From NCBI GenBank assembly GCA_027563935.2, contig CM050451.1, positions 29,589,565-29,653,564 of the forward strand: a stretch of 64,000 bases of DNA, read 5' to 3'. The notes beneath the pieces were generated by a model. That model ran no database searches. It was not told the DNA's origin and saw only the letters and a list, made by a program, of their open reading frames with translations. Source of the stretch: Costus lasius (taxonomy: Eukaryota > Streptophyta > Magnoliopsida > Zingiberales > Costaceae). The first letter of the stretch is position 1. Every line of letters begins with the position of its first letter. The translations under genes were made by a program, and so were the position numbers. Shown piece after piece: positions 44,708 to 57,900 of the stretch.

Positions 44708-46663
44708 TGTTGGGAAACCCCGAGGACATTTTACAATTTTCAGAGTTATGGACATACATTTTTCGCAGCGGAAGAATGTCCCCGAAACAGGCCAGTCCCA
44801 AAAACCCAGTGAAGATCGCATGCAAGGGAGTCGACACGATGAGTTAGGAAATACCTTAAGAGCAATGTAGAGCGATGTCGATGAAGGCGCCCAAGTGTTC
44901 GCCCTCTGCAGTCTCGCACACACGGATCTCTTGAGTTCTCTTCTTCCACGCCCGGTGCTAGCCTCGGGAAGAAGATCCAAGCCTTAGGGAGAAACTCTAC
45001 TTCACTTGCGCCACCAAGAGGGATGATGCGCCAAGAGAAGAAGGAAGACTATCCAAAAACGCCAAGCACTAATGTTCCTTGCGCCAAGAGGAAAGGAGGA
45101 AGTGGCTTGCGGTTATGGAAGAAGGAAGATGCGCCATTGCTCCAAGCACTCGCCCCTCTCCTTGTGTTCACGCCTTCAAGGATTAATTACACACAAGAGG
45201 GGGCGACTAGGGTCATATTTATAGGGCAAGAGGCGGTTAGGGTAATGGCTAGGATCATGACAAGTGTAGGGCTAGGATGAGGAGGTTTGAGATAAGGAAA
45301 GTCTCCAAGACATTTCCATAATTCTCATTCAACCTTACCTTTTGTTCCCACGCCTTTCCTTGTGCGCCAAGGCCTTGCCTTGCACCTCAAGCAATGCCAT
45401 AGAGGCATGCATTCCATCCTAGGAAGAGAGGGGGAGGTGCCCTTTACTTCCATAATGAAGCAAAGGTGCCAACATGACCCCATTATGCCCCTAGGCGCCT
45501 AATGGTTCATGTTTCTCCCCATTATACCCTTTTAGCCTCTCATCTCTTCATGAGAACTTGTTATTGGGCCTCATTGGATAATGAGCTAGCGCAAACATCA
45601 TTGCATAGGTTGATTAAGCACTTGGATCCAATCCAATGCAACCCTAATCCAAATGTGACCAACCATGGTCAAATACGGGTCAACCTGCCAAAAATGAAGT
45701 TTGGCTCCAATAACATTCTTCCATCTCATCAGGCCTATTGGCGCTGATGAAATCTCCCAATTAGATCCGAGTTATCCAATAACTCGATCATAAGGCTTCC
45801 CGATCAATACGAGAACTCAAGTATCAAGGTGTGCGACCCTATAGGTTCCTCTGACGCTGGCAGTGCTGACCAAAGGTCATCACAAGCAGTGAGTGGCACC
45901 TAGCAGTGCATCGCTGCTACCCAGGTCGTTGGAATGGATATCGACATCGACATCCCCATCATCGCAACTAGGTACAGATGCATTACAGTCTCTTTGCCGT
46001 ACTGATATCCGATTGGACAAGTGTGTCACCACTTGTTTTCATCCAATCACATGGCTATGACTAAAACAGGTTCTTACCTGGGTATGGACATACACTCTCA
46101 GTCATAGAACCATAAAGGAGCTCCATGGATATCATACTTCCTTAGGGAAGGGGCAAATCCTATGTCTGTCCATTGATCTTCTCATATGGGTCGTGACATG
46201 CTCAATAACAACCGTTATGACCTCCCAGCTATGGCAAGGTGTTAGGTTGTATCAAAGCAAGTCCCTAACCATATAGAATGATTAATGACCTCAAGTCAAG
46301 GGATCAATGCATCTCCTGTCACTTATGAGGATAACTCATGACACCAAGTCATAGCCTCATAGCGGGTCTATCCAGTATATCCCCAATGATATACCCATGT
46401 GTCTGCGTTAGCACCACGTGCCTAACCAGTCCACATACCAGTCTCACAAGTACCATAGCTGTCCCATATCCACTAAGGTACATCGACTGGGGATTATAAT
46501 TCGAGCATAGATCCAATCTGTCTCCAGGGACATTATCATGTAAGTACACAATCGCAAGTGTAGTCAAACAATGATAACGACAATGCCAGAATGATATATA
46601 AATATCAGTGTCAAGTAGTACATAAGTTGACCAAAACTAGGTCCTAGGGCATATACACCAACA
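44708..46663 (-). repeat. F 3' LTR
   Basis: It is 1956 bp long with terminal inverted repeat TGTTGG/CCAACA. A clear TATA box (minus strand ccctataaatatg) lies at about 45214-45226. The distal part (about 45780-46460) aligns loosely with the core of the A/B/C LTRs (gtgcgaccctataggtt, cagtgag, gcagtgcatcgctgct, tctatccagtatatcc) and, in reverse, with fragment L. The rest has no visible similarity to those LTRs. Confidence 0.9.
45214..45226 (-). promoter_or_regulatory. TATA box in F LTR
   Basis: The minus strand reads ccctataaatatg, a strong TATA-box match. It is about 1440 bases from the LTR's 5' end and 510 from its 3' end. That implies a long U3. Confidence 0.6.
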
Positions 46664-46676
46664 ATCTCCCACTTGC
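46664..46676 (-). other. F polypurine tract
   Basis: The minus strand reads gcaagtgggagat against the LTR, identical to A, B and C despite the different LTR. Confidence 0.8.
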
Positions 46677-46684
46677 ACTAAGAC

Positions 46685-47172
46685 CTAGAAGTTGAGGAAT
46701 CTCAACCCCATATCTCTAGCGTGACCATCATGCTTCTGCTGCGCCAAAGCCTTGGTCAATGGGTCTGCCAGATTATTCTCTGTGTCTACTCTGCTAATAT
46801 TGACATCACCTCTGTCAATGATCTCTCTGATCAGGTGAAATCTTCTGAGTATGTGTTTGGATCTTTGATGAGACCGTGGTTCCTTGGCTTGTGCAATTGC
46901 TCCATTGTTGTCACAGTAGAGTTCAATGGGATCCATTGCACTAGGTACCACTTGAAGATCACATAAGAACTTCCTTATCCAAACAGCTTCCTTGGCTGCC
47001 TCAGAAGCAGCCACATACTCAGCTTCGGTTGTAGAATCTGCTATGGTGGATTGCTTGAAGCTCTTCCAACATACAGCGCCTCCATTTATCTTGAACACAT
47101 AGCCGGCCTGCGATCTAAAGTCGTCAGGGTCAGACTGGAACGATGCGTCAGTATAGCCCTGCATACGCTCTT
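46685..47172 (-). pseudogene. F RNase H domain (C-terminal end of gag-pol), cut from RT by H
   Basis: The frame is open from GGQEERMQGYTDASFQ to the stop after MGLRFLNF. RNase H motifs YTDASF, STTEAEYVA and YCDNNGA are all present, as is the conserved C-terminal block SKHILRRFHLIREIIDRG. The upstream edge is the CCTGT target site of H; the frame joins the RT part at 59564 without a shift. Confidence 0.9.
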
Positions 47173-47177
47173 CCTGT

Positions 47178-50150
47178 TGTAACGCCCTCGATTTTTCTGA
47201 ATTATGATTTAAGGTTAGAAATTCTGTTTCTGTATTTTTATCTGTTAAAATTTTGGGATTTTTGCCTAAGTGTAGGAATTTTTCCTACAGGGCAAAAATA
47301 ATTATTTTGGTTGGGGATTTGAACCCTCAACCTTGATTCTTTGCTCCTGGAATTCCTTCCACCATGGTGGCGCATATCACTGATGTTATTGGAGTGGCGC
47401 GGGGTGGTTAAGCCCAGGTAAGCCTTAAAACTGATTTTTTTTCACTTAAGTTAACTGGGTTATTGGGTCTTGGATCCGTTTGGGGTGGGAGAAAAAGAGG
47501 AATTGCGTGAGGGCTCCTCTCCCTCACGACTTTTGTGTTTTCTTGCCCTAGCCGCCTTTGGTTGTCGCCCCTCACTGTGCTTGGCGCCTCCTGAAATTTC
47601 TGACGCTGGTGGTGGCAGACTGGTGGTGGACGAATTTCCTGGTGATCCTCTGTCTTGGCGTTTTTCTCTGTGGACGATTTTTCTGGTGAGTAATTCGATC
47701 CTAAGGAGTCTAATCCGCTAAATTGTAGATTATCATTCAATTAAAATTCGTTATTTGCAATGATTATCTATATGAACCAAATTTCGACGTCTCTTGTGTC
47801 TTCTATGCTTGATTTGGGTTTTGAATCTCATGATATTCGTTTCTATGGGGACGAATTCAAATATTTATAGGGTTTTAAAATCCTGTTCTGCTGAAATCTG
47901 CATTCTCTAATCTGACCTTTGTGTACTATAACCCCAATATCTCATGGCATATAGATCCAAATTGCACGAAATAAATTTTGTATGAAACTAGATACATTCG
48001 GATTTTATTTGAATGTGATATCGACCATATCCGAGCTGTATTCGTATTTCAATCTGTATTGCAATCTAGCTGTACAAAATCAGTTTTCTGGAAATCTGGA
48101 CTTCGACCTTTATGTGTTCGAACCATCATATCTCCCTAGGTATAGCCTGAAATCTTGTAAAATCAGTTTTATTAGAAAGTAGACTCGAAGGGATTCATTT
48201 TTATTACCATATCGCCTATTTTCTGTTAGTTATTGGATCTGAAATTTGTGTCGCAATTCTGATTTACGAATCTGTTTTCTGGAATTCTGAAATCCTGACC
48301 TTTCTATGTTCGAACACCCATACCTCCCCGGTTATAACTCCAAATCCGATGGATTCAGTTCTATTGGAAAGTAGGTCCAAATAGCTTCATTGTGAATATC
48401 ATATTGCCTATTTTAGATTACTTACTCGGTCTGAAACATCTATTGCAAGTATGATATATTAATCTGTTTTTTTTCTGAAACATCTGTTTAATTGTTTGTT
48501 ACGCGAATAACTTCTGTTCTGTACATATGTAGTGAATTTATGAAACTTTGAATGTGTTATAACCTTGTGAGAACATAGAATGGTTTGACATGAATTAAGG
48601 ATAGTTGCATGAAATCTAAGGAATTCAAGGAATTCACTCATATATCACTTCTGGTTGATGGTAAAAATTATGAAGTGTGTTCAGCTTTGATTTTCTGCAA
48701 ATTGTAATTTTGTTAAGGACTGCATATTAGGGTGTGTCATGTTCTGGTTTGTGAGACACTTTGGGCATGATGTGAGATTTGAGTGGTGGTTAGTCCTACT
48801 CCTCCGTTTCAGCATGACCTGTTCTGTAAAAAATGATGCTCTAGTGTAGCACTCTTCCGTGTCCTTACCCTCCTTTTGTGGCGCTGTAATGGTGCTGATA
48901 GTCTACTACGACCCTTGAGACACTAGTGAAGGGTAGATGTGAGCTGGTCTCACCTTCCGTTCTCCCTCCACTATTTCTGTTCTGTTCTGGGTATTGGAGA
49001 CCAGAGTGCCACGTCCTGACAAGACGGGGGCCACCCACTGATACCTCCTCTACCAGTATTGGAGGCCAGAGTGCCACGTCCTAACAAGACGGGGGCCGCC
49101 CACTGATACCTCCTCTACCATTATGTTTCTGATATGCATGCATGTCTCGTCCTCGGCAGAGGTGGGGTCAGACCTTCTGTGGTCATCAGACCTTCTGTGG
49201 TCTTCAGGCCTTCTGTGGCCTTTCTGTTTCCGATGTAGACTATCTGTTTGGATTCTGAAAATTCTGACTTTCTGTCTGTCAGTTCTGATTTCTGTAGTTC
49301 TGTTTCGATCTGTCGTATAGAGGTGTTGGGCGGTGTGATTAGTTGGAATGGGTTGGTATACTTATACCCTACTTCATGCTTGATGCCTATTGTTATAACT
49401 GTCTGTATTTGATTATGTTTTGTTTCTAATATGAGTGTGCATGTTAAGTGTCTTATCTGCAAGCGTGATATTTTTGATGTGTACTATGGATGGCTTTTAG
49501 TGTCTTTTACTCACTGAGCTTTTTAGCTCACCCCCGTTGTTTAAATATTTTCAGGTGAGACGTCAGGACAGTGATTGCTACAGCTACTTAATTTGTTATA
49601 ATGCTTGCTAATGTTTCATATAATTTCTAAGAGTTGTCTTCTAAAGATTTATCAGGCCTGCGTGCCTAACTTACTTATATGACACGTTTTATCTCCTGAG
49701 GGCTTATGCCTGTTTTCAGGATATTATATTATAGTTGTGTCGTTTTATTGTTGGATACGAGTTTTGGAGTCATGAAAATACAATTGTTCTTATTCTGAAA
49801 TGTGTAACCGAGTTATTGTTGTATTTGGTATCTGAATAATCAGTTTCTGCAATATTTCTGAAATTTGTGTTCTCCACATATGTGTAGTGTGGACATCTGT
49901 TTTGTTCCAGGATATATGGGTCTGTGCAGCAGTAATTTAGTATACTTGCTGCCGGATTTTGTTTTCTTCTGGATTTCCGGATTTCTATTTCCTAGTAATC
50001 GATCCTACTCAGTTCTGTGCAGTTTTCAGTTCCGTAGTAATGTCCTTCGATGCCGCTTTCTTCTTGTGTTTTAATGGAAGAGTAAAAATTTTTAAAAACC
50101 CCGTATTTTTACTTGTATGCGTGTGGGGTGTGATTCTGAGGGATGTTACA
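47178..50150 (+). repeat. H 5' LTR
   Basis: It is 2973 bp long and runs TGTAACGCCC to GGATGTTACA. It contains a 65-bp tandem repeat (48991-49120) and three copies of a 'tcagaccttctgtggtc' unit (about 49168-49221). No gene was recognised; the frames at 47408-47740 and 49121-49462 recur in both LTRs and look incidental. Confidence 0.93.
48991..49120 (+). repeat. 65-bp tandem duplication in H LTR
   Basis: There are two adjacent copies starting gtattggag, at 48991 and 49056. They differ at only a few bases. The same pair is in the 3' LTR at about 58399-58528, so the duplication predates the insertion. Confidence 0.85.
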
Positions 50151-50152
50151 GA

Positions 50153-50163
50153 TGGTATCAGAG
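50153..50163 (+). other. H primer-binding site (initiator tRNA-Met)
   Basis: The sequence tggtatcagag lies two bases after the LTR end. It is an 11-base complement to the 3' end of initiator tRNA-Met. Confidence 0.82.
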
Positions 50164-50298
50164 GAATATTACTAGCAATTAGAAACTCCGGGGAAGGAAA
50201 ACTCTGTTTGTGTATTGCTAGAAACCAAGATAGGATCTGATCCGTGATTGAATATTGGTTGTTATTCCACCGTGTTATGTGATGCAGGTAAAAACAAA

Positions 50299-53200
50299 AT
50301 GGTGCGACCAAGATCTAGCAGTAGCAACAGTGATCAACAGTCTGATCTGAGGCAGGCCATGGAGGCTATGACTGCTATGATGCAACAACAGAACGCATTC
50401 ATCCAGCAGCAAACTCAGATGATGCAGCAGTAGCAGGCGCAGCACCTGGAGGTTCAGCAACAGTTATTGCAGCGGCTGTCGCAGACACAGTCTCAGTCAC
50501 AGTCACAACCGGCTGCACACTGTGTGGGTGGCGCTGGTTCTCCTCTGGGTGATGGCGCACATCAACGATATGCTCGGTTGGTTCGAGAGTTTCAGCACCT
50601 GAACCCGACTGCATTTTATGGTAGTCCGGGGCCCAGAGCGGCTGAGGATTGGCTTTTGACACTGGAAAAGATTTTCCAGGTTTTGCGCTGTGATGATGCA
50701 GACAAGCTATGTTTGTCTGTCTTCATGTTGCGTGGAGATGCCGAAGACTGGTGGAAGGGAGTCGTCAGACTGGCGGCAACTGAATCCGGAGTTGTTGATT
50801 GGCAGTACTTCATGATGAAGTTCAATGCCAAGTTCTTCCCCTCTAGCTTATCTGAGGAGCGCGAGGTGGAGTTTATTCATCTTGAGCAGGGTGACCTGAC
50901 GGTGGATCAGTATGAGGCCACATTCGCTCGGTTGTCGGGGTATGCTCCTCACTTAGTCAACACCGAGGAAAGAAGAGCCAAGAAGTTTCAGCAGGGTTTG
51001 AGGAAAGACATCAGGACAAGGGTAGCTATGCTACACTTGGAGTCTTATGCTGAAGTGGTAGACAGGGCTCGCACTGCTGAGAGGTGCATTGCTGAGATGG
51101 CTGTTGATACTATTCCAGTCACTGCATCCGCCCCTACTTCTGTGACTTACGCACCCACTCTGGGTGGTAAGGATAAGAAGAATTTCAAGAATAAGAAGAA
51201 AGACAATAAGGGCAGATACAAACCTTATCAGAAGCCAGCCAGCACAGTTCCTCAGAATGGCAAGAAGTGTTCCCACTGTGGGAGCACTAAACATCAGGAT
51301 AATGAGTGCTACAGGAAGACTGGCGCTTGCTTCAGATGTGGTAAGGTGGGGCATATGATTAAGGACTGTCCTATGCCGGATGCTAGAGGACAGGGTGAGA
51401 AGCCTACGGTGCAGACTCGCGTGTATGCCATCGCGGAGAGGGATGCTTCGGCTTCGAAGTCCGTGGTAGAAGGTACACTTTATGTGTTTAGTTATTTGGC
51501 ACGCATTCTTTTTGATCCTGGTGCCAATTTATCCTTTGTGTCTGCATGTTTTGCACTATGTCTGCCTGTGTTGCCTAGGATACTTGATTTCTGTATTTCT
51601 GTTCATACACCTATGGGTGAGGCCGTATCTACAGATATAGCATATCCTGACTGTTTGATTAAGGTTGAAGGATATGATTTACCTATTGATTTGATTAGTC
51701 TTCCTATGAAAGACTATGACATCATTCTGGGCATGGATTGGCTGTCTGCCTATCATGCTACTTTAGATTGTTTTGAAAAGTTAATTACTCTGCATCTAAG
51801 TGATGGACAGCAACTGGTTATCCAAGGCCGGATTTCAGAACAGGAGCCTTTGGTGATATCTCATCTGCAGGCCAGGAAGCTTTTAGCCCAGGGCTGCAAG
51901 GGGTATCTGGCGCATGTCAAGGTGCAGACTGAGTATGATTTGGATCTGGCTAAAATTCCTGTGGTAAGAGAGTTTGCTGACGTCTTCTCTGATGATTTAT
52001 CTGGGTTACCACCCAGCAGAGAAGTTGAGTTTGGTATCGAGTTGTTGCCAGGCACGGCACCGATATCTAAAGCTCCTTACAGGATGGCAACTTCAGAACT
52101 GACGGAGCTGAAGAAGCAACTGGAAGAACTATTAGAGAAGGGGTATATTCGACCCAGTGTTTCTCCATGGGGAGCACCTGTGTTATTTGTGAAGAAGAAG
52201 GATGGTACTTTGCGCATGTGCATCGATTACCGTCAACTCAATCAAGTGACTATTAGGAATAAGTACCCATTACCCCATATTGATGATCTCTTTGATCAGT
52301 TGCAGGGTGCTACTGTATTCTCTAAAATTGACCTGAGGTCTGGCTATCATCAGCTGAGAGTTCAGGAGGTGGATGTACCTAAAACTGCATTCAGGACCAG
52401 GTATGGGCACTATGAGTTTCTTGTTATGCCCTTTGGATTGACAAATGCCCCTGCGGTGTTTATGGATCTGATGAACAGGGTATTTCATGAGCTCCTGGAC
52501 AAATGTGTGGTCGTCTTCATTGATGATATTCTGATCTACTCCAAGAATGCGCAAGATCACTCTCAAGATTTGCGCAAGGTGCTGGAGATTCTGCGGCTAA
52601 AGCAGCTATATGCTAAGGCCAGCAAATGTGAGTTCTGGCTATATCAGATTGGCTTTCTGGGGCACATTATTTCTGGCCAGGGTGTGTCTGTGGATCCAGT
52701 GAAGGTGGAGGCCATTCTTCACTGGGGAAGACCAACTACAGCGACTGAGGTCAGAAGTTTTCTGGGCTTAGCTGGATACTACCGCCGCTTTGTGGAGGGT
52801 TTTTCCAAGCTGGCTGGTCCTCTGACTAAGCTAACTAGAAAGAATTTGAAGTTTGAGTGGTCTGATGATTGTGAGTTTAGTTTTCAAGAACTGAAAAGGA
52901 GACTGACCAGTGCTCCTATCCTCATCATTCCCTGTGATGGAGAGAAGTTCACTGTGTACACTGATGCCTCTGGTAAGGGTCTGGGTGCTGTACTGATGCA
53001 GCAAGGAAAGGTAGTTGCTTATGCTTCAAGGCAACTCAAAGACTATGAGGTAAACTACCCCACTCATGATCTGGAGTTGGCAGCTGTAGTTTTTGCCTTG
53101 AAGATCTGGAGGCACTATCTGTTTGGACAGACATTTGAATTGTTTACAGATCACCAGAGCTTGAAGTATATCTTCACTCAGAAAGAGCTGAATATGAGAC

Positions 53201-54870
53201 AGAGGCGATGGCTTGAATTGATAAAGGATTATGACTTCACCATCCAATATCAGTCTGGTAAAGCCAATGTGGTGGCTGATGCTCTTAGTCGGTATCCTAT
53301 GACTCAGATAGCTGCACTGCGAGTCCAGGAGTGGCGACTATTGCAGGAGTTCAGTGACATGCATCTGAGTGTGACTCCGGGTGAGAAAGGCGGTCTTCTA
53401 GCTTCTCTCAGGGTTCAGTCAGAGTTACTGCAGAGAGTGAGATCAGGGCAGCAGTCAGATCCGGATATTTTACGGTGGAAAGAGAGGTCTGAGCAAGACT
53501 GGGTTGAGAATTTCAGTATGTCGGATGATGGTCTCCTCAGATTCCGTGGAAGGGTCTGTGTCCCTGAGGACCCTGAGTTGAGAAATGAAATTCTTAAGGA
53601 AAGCCATTGCACTAAGTATACCGTTCATCCTGGTAGTACCAAGATGTATCAGGATCTGAAAAAGACTTTCTGGTGGCATGGTATGAAGAAGGATGTGCAT
53701 TTGTTTGTGTCCAGATGTTTGACTTGCCAAACCGTGAAGGCTGAGCACCAGAGGCCGGGCGGTTTGATGCAGTCTCTCCCTATTCCTCAGTGGAAGTGGG
53801 AGCATATCAGTATGGACTTTGTGTGTGGACTGCCCAATACCAGAAGGAATCATGATGCCGTATGGGTGATTGTGGACAGACTCACGAAGTCAGCTCACTT
53901 CTTACCGATCAAAATGACTTACAGTTTGGATCGGTTAGCAAAACTGTACATCGATGAGATTGTCAGATTGCATGGAGTTCCCTTGGACATTGTCTCTGAC
54001 CGTGATCCTCGATTTCTGTCCAGGTTTTGGAAGAAATTACAGGAAGATTTGGGAACTAATCTGAGTTTCAGCACTGCATATCATCCTCAATCTGATGGTC
54101 AGACAGAGAGAACTATTCAGACACTTGAGGATCTTCTGAGATCTTATGTGGTTGACTGGTCTGTTGAGTGGGATCTGGACTTATCACTGATAGAGTTCAC
54201 CTACAACAATAGCTTTCACTCTAGCATACAGATGGCTCCGTATGAGGCCCTATATGGGAGGAAATGCAGAACACCTATATGCTGGGAGGAAATTGGGGAC
54301 AGAACAGTGCTAAGGTCGGATGCTGTTCAGGAAGCCACTGAGAAGATCAGAGAAATTCAGAGAAAGATGAAGATTGCTCAGGATAGACAGAAGAGTTATG
54401 CTGATGTGAGGCGGCGTCCTCTTGAGTTTTTGGTGGGAGAGCATGTTTTCCTAAAGGTCTCACCTATGAAAGGGGTGATGAGATTTGGGAAGAGGGGAAA
54501 ATTGAGTCCCAGGTACATTGGTCCCTTTGATATCATTGAGAGGGTTGGACCTGTGGCATACCGACTTGCTCTGCCCCCATCACTGGAACACCTCCATAAT
54601 GTGTTCCATGTATCTGCACTCAGAAAATATTGTTCTGATCCTTCTCATGTTCTAGAGTTGGAACCTCTTCAGCTTGAAGAGAATATGACTTTTGTGGTGA
54701 AACCTCTCAGAATTGAAGATAGAAAAGAGAAAGTGCTGAGAAATAAGGTTATTCCACTTGTGAAAGTCATCTGGGGAAATCAGTCTGTTGAAGAAGCCTC
54801 TTGGGAGGTTGAAGCAGATATGAGAAAGGAGCATCCTCACCTGTTCAGTGACGGGCTTGGTCAGCTTTAG
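50299..54870 (+). pseudogene. H gag-pol polyprotein (1523 codons) with one in-frame TAG at codon 45
   Basis: The likely start is MVRPRSSSSN at 50299. A TAG at 50431-50433 replaces a glutamine codon in a Gln-rich stretch, and the frame is then open to 54870. Order: Gag ([24 protein letters not shown]); two knuckles from C324 and C344; protease with D-P-G-A (51514-51525); RT with FIDD (D742, D743); RNase H (YTDASGKG); integrase zinc site (about 53600-53730) and D1173, D1234, E1270; C-terminal chromodomain-like block ([24 protein letters not shown], about 54700-54850). Chromodomains of this group bind histone marks and steer integration. The stop would cut translation to 44 residues unless it is read through or bypassed. 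The protease motif normally has Ser or Thr, not Pro. Confidence 0.92.
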
Positions 54871-54886
54871 AGGACTAAAGCTCTAT

Positions 54887-54900
54887 AAGGGGGGGGAGGA
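54887..54900 (+). other. H polypurine tract
   Basis: The sequence aaggggggggagga lies directly before the 3' LTR start and would prime plus-strand synthesis. Confidence 0.9.
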
Positions 54901-57900
54901 TGTAACGCCCTCGATTTTTCTGAATTATGATTTAAGGTTAGAAATTCTGTTTCTGTATTTTTATCTGTTAAAATTTTGGGATTTTTGCCTAAGTGTAGGA
55001 ATTTTTCCTACAGGGCAAAAATAATTATTTTGGTTGGGGATTTGAACCCTCAACCTTGATTCTTTGCTCCTGGAATTCCTTCCACCATGGTGGCGCATAT
55101 CACTGATGTTATTGGAGTGGCGCGGGGTGGTTAAGCCCAGGTAAGCCTTAAAACCGATTTTTTTTCACTTAAGTTAACTGGGTTATTGGGTCTTGGATCC
55201 GTTTGGGGTGGGAGAAAAAGAGGAATTGCGTGAGGGCTCCTCTCCCTCACGACTTTTGTGTTTTCTTGCCCTAGCCGCCTTTGGTTGTCGCCCCTCACTG
55301 TGCTTGGCGCCTCCTGAAATTTCTGACGCTGGTGGTGGCAGACTGGTGGTGGACGAATTTCCTGGTGATCCTCTGTCTTGGCGTTTTTCTCTGTGGACGA
55401 TTTTTCTGGTGAGTAATTCGATCCTAAGGAGTCTAATCCGCTAAATTGTAGATTATCATTCAATTAAAATTCGTTATTTGCAATGATTATCTGTATGAAC
55501 CAAATTTCGACGTCTCTTGTGTCTTCTATGCTTGATTTGGGTTTTGAATCTCATGATATTCGTTTCTATGGGGACGAATTCAAATATTTATAGGGTTTTA
55601 AAATCCTGTTCTGCTGAAATCTGCATTCTCTAATCTGACCTTTGTGTACTATAACCCCAATATCTCATGGCATATAGATCCAAATCACACGAAATAAATT
55701 TTGTATGAAACTAGATACATTCGGCTTTTATTTGAATGTGATATCGACCATATCCGAGCTGTATTCGTATTTCAATCTGTATTGCAATCTAGCTGTACAA
55801 AATCAGTTTTCTGGAAATCTGGACTTCGACCTTTATGTGTTCGAACCATCATATCTCCCTAGGTATAGCCCGAAATCTTGTCAAATCAGTTTTATTAGAA
55901 AGTAGACTCGAAGGGATTCATTTTTATTACCATATCGCCTATTTTTTGTTAGTTATTGGATCTGAAATTTGTGTCGCAATTCTGATTTACGAATCTGTTT
56001 TCTGGAATTCTGAAATCCCGACCTTTCTATATTCGAACACCCATACCTCCCCGGTTATAACTCCAAATCCGATGGATTCAGTTCTATTGGAAAGTAGGTC
56101 CAAATAGCTTCATTGTGAATATCATATTGCCTATTTTAGATTACTTACTCGATCTGAAACATCTGTTGCAAGTATAATATATTAATCTGTTTTTTTCTGA
56201 AACATCTGTTTAATTGTTTGTTACGCGAATAACTTCTGTTCTGTACATATGTAGTGAATTTATGAAACTTTGAATGTGTTATAACCTTGTGAGAACATAG
56301 ATGAAAGTCCCCTTAATCTAGGGGGCCAAAACCCTAAGGGAGGCGCATATAAAAATTCGCATGGGAAGCTAGGGTTTCAAGAGATCTTAATATATCATAT
56401 GATCAACTTTCGAATGCTAGTATAGAAGAGAAAGATCCATACCATCGCCATCTCTTGGATGGTGTCTTGGAAGCAGAGAGCGAGAGGATCTCCTCCAAAG
56501 GATGCGCACACAAGATGAAGAAGCCGCCTACTCCCTTGGTGCTCCTTGTGCTAGCAAGGTTCCAAGAGGTGCTTGTCGTATGGAAGGAAAGAGATGTTTT
56601 TCTTCTTGGCCGAATCCTCTCCTAGAGACTTGAAGTCGTCACCACACAAGAGTGTGTCGAGAGAGAAGGGCGAGAGGCGAGAATAGAGCTTCCCTTTTTC
56701 GTGAACGTGAGGCGTGGTCACGTTTAGAGAAGTGCTATCTAAAAATAGCAAAGTCTCCAATTCATGCGACCATGAATTTTCCTTAACGCTATTAGCTCTC
56801 CCCTTTGAACCATGCGCTCATATGATGAGCCGGTTCAAGTTGGTTCAGTTTAAGAAACCAAATAAGCCAAGCAATTAGTCTAGATCTCAATTAAACCCTA
56901 AGGCTTCAGATCTAACCGTTGATCTCTCGATGCTTCTGATCTCACCGATCTAGCATCCATTCTCTCAATCGAAGCTTACCGATCTCAAGCCCTAATCAAT
57001 CAAACATGATCAGACCAGATCTCACTTACAATCAGAGACTAAATTCCTTTAAACTGAACTTGAACAATTCAGTCCACACGATCTGACTTAAGTAAGCCAT
57101 ATCATCAAATTGTGCGACCCTGAGGGTTTCCTTTAAATGTCGGTAACGATAACTTACGTTATCACGAACAGTGAGGGGTATCTAGCAACACATCACTGTC
57201 TCCCGATATAAAGAAAAGAGTCTTCCAAGACTACACCCAAACAACAGCACAAGTGTGAATCAACTCACTAGGCATACATGATTCCTTTGCCACTGGATGT
57301 TCTTATTGGACAAGCGTGTCAAGCTTGTAACTCCAATATGATGAGCATGATTAGATCAGATGAACATAGTCACCTGGGTATGGCCATACACTATTCTCAA
57401 TCATCTCATCCAGGGGGCCCCATTAGAACATCACACTCCTTAAACAAGGAGACGGCAATCCTTTGTCTATCACTAGTGCCCTAACCTGACTCAAGCTCAC
57501 CATCCAAGATAGTCTATAACCATTATGTTTCAAATGATATTGAACTACCTCAAAACAATGACAATCATCATTTAGAAACACAAGTGATCTCAAGTCAGAG
57601 GAAATGTGCCACTTGTAGCAAACAAGGATTATTCACATTGTGACAAGCAATTGAATATCCAAATAGGGTCTGTCCAGTACATCCAATGTACCCATGAGTC
57701 TACATCTTATTCCATGCTCGAAGCATCCTATAAGATTAGAACACATATTAGTCTTAATCATATCAAGGCTGTCTCATGTTCACCAAGATATATCAACTAA
57801 GGACTTAACTGCATGTCAGCCTAGCTGAACAGCTTTGAGACATTATTCAGAAGTACACTTATTGCAGCAGACAATGTAACAACCTGAATAACAACCATTG

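Noticed and set aside
47408..47740. 110-codon minus-strand frame and 83-codon plus-strand frame near the start of H's LTR, identical in both LTRs
   Set aside because: Both lie in the LTR, and identity follows from the two LTRs being copies. No start context, domain or partner supports a gene.
48991..49120. CRISPR-like or satellite array in H's LTR
   Set aside because: There are only two 65-bp tandem units with no spacers. It is a local duplication carried in both LTRs.
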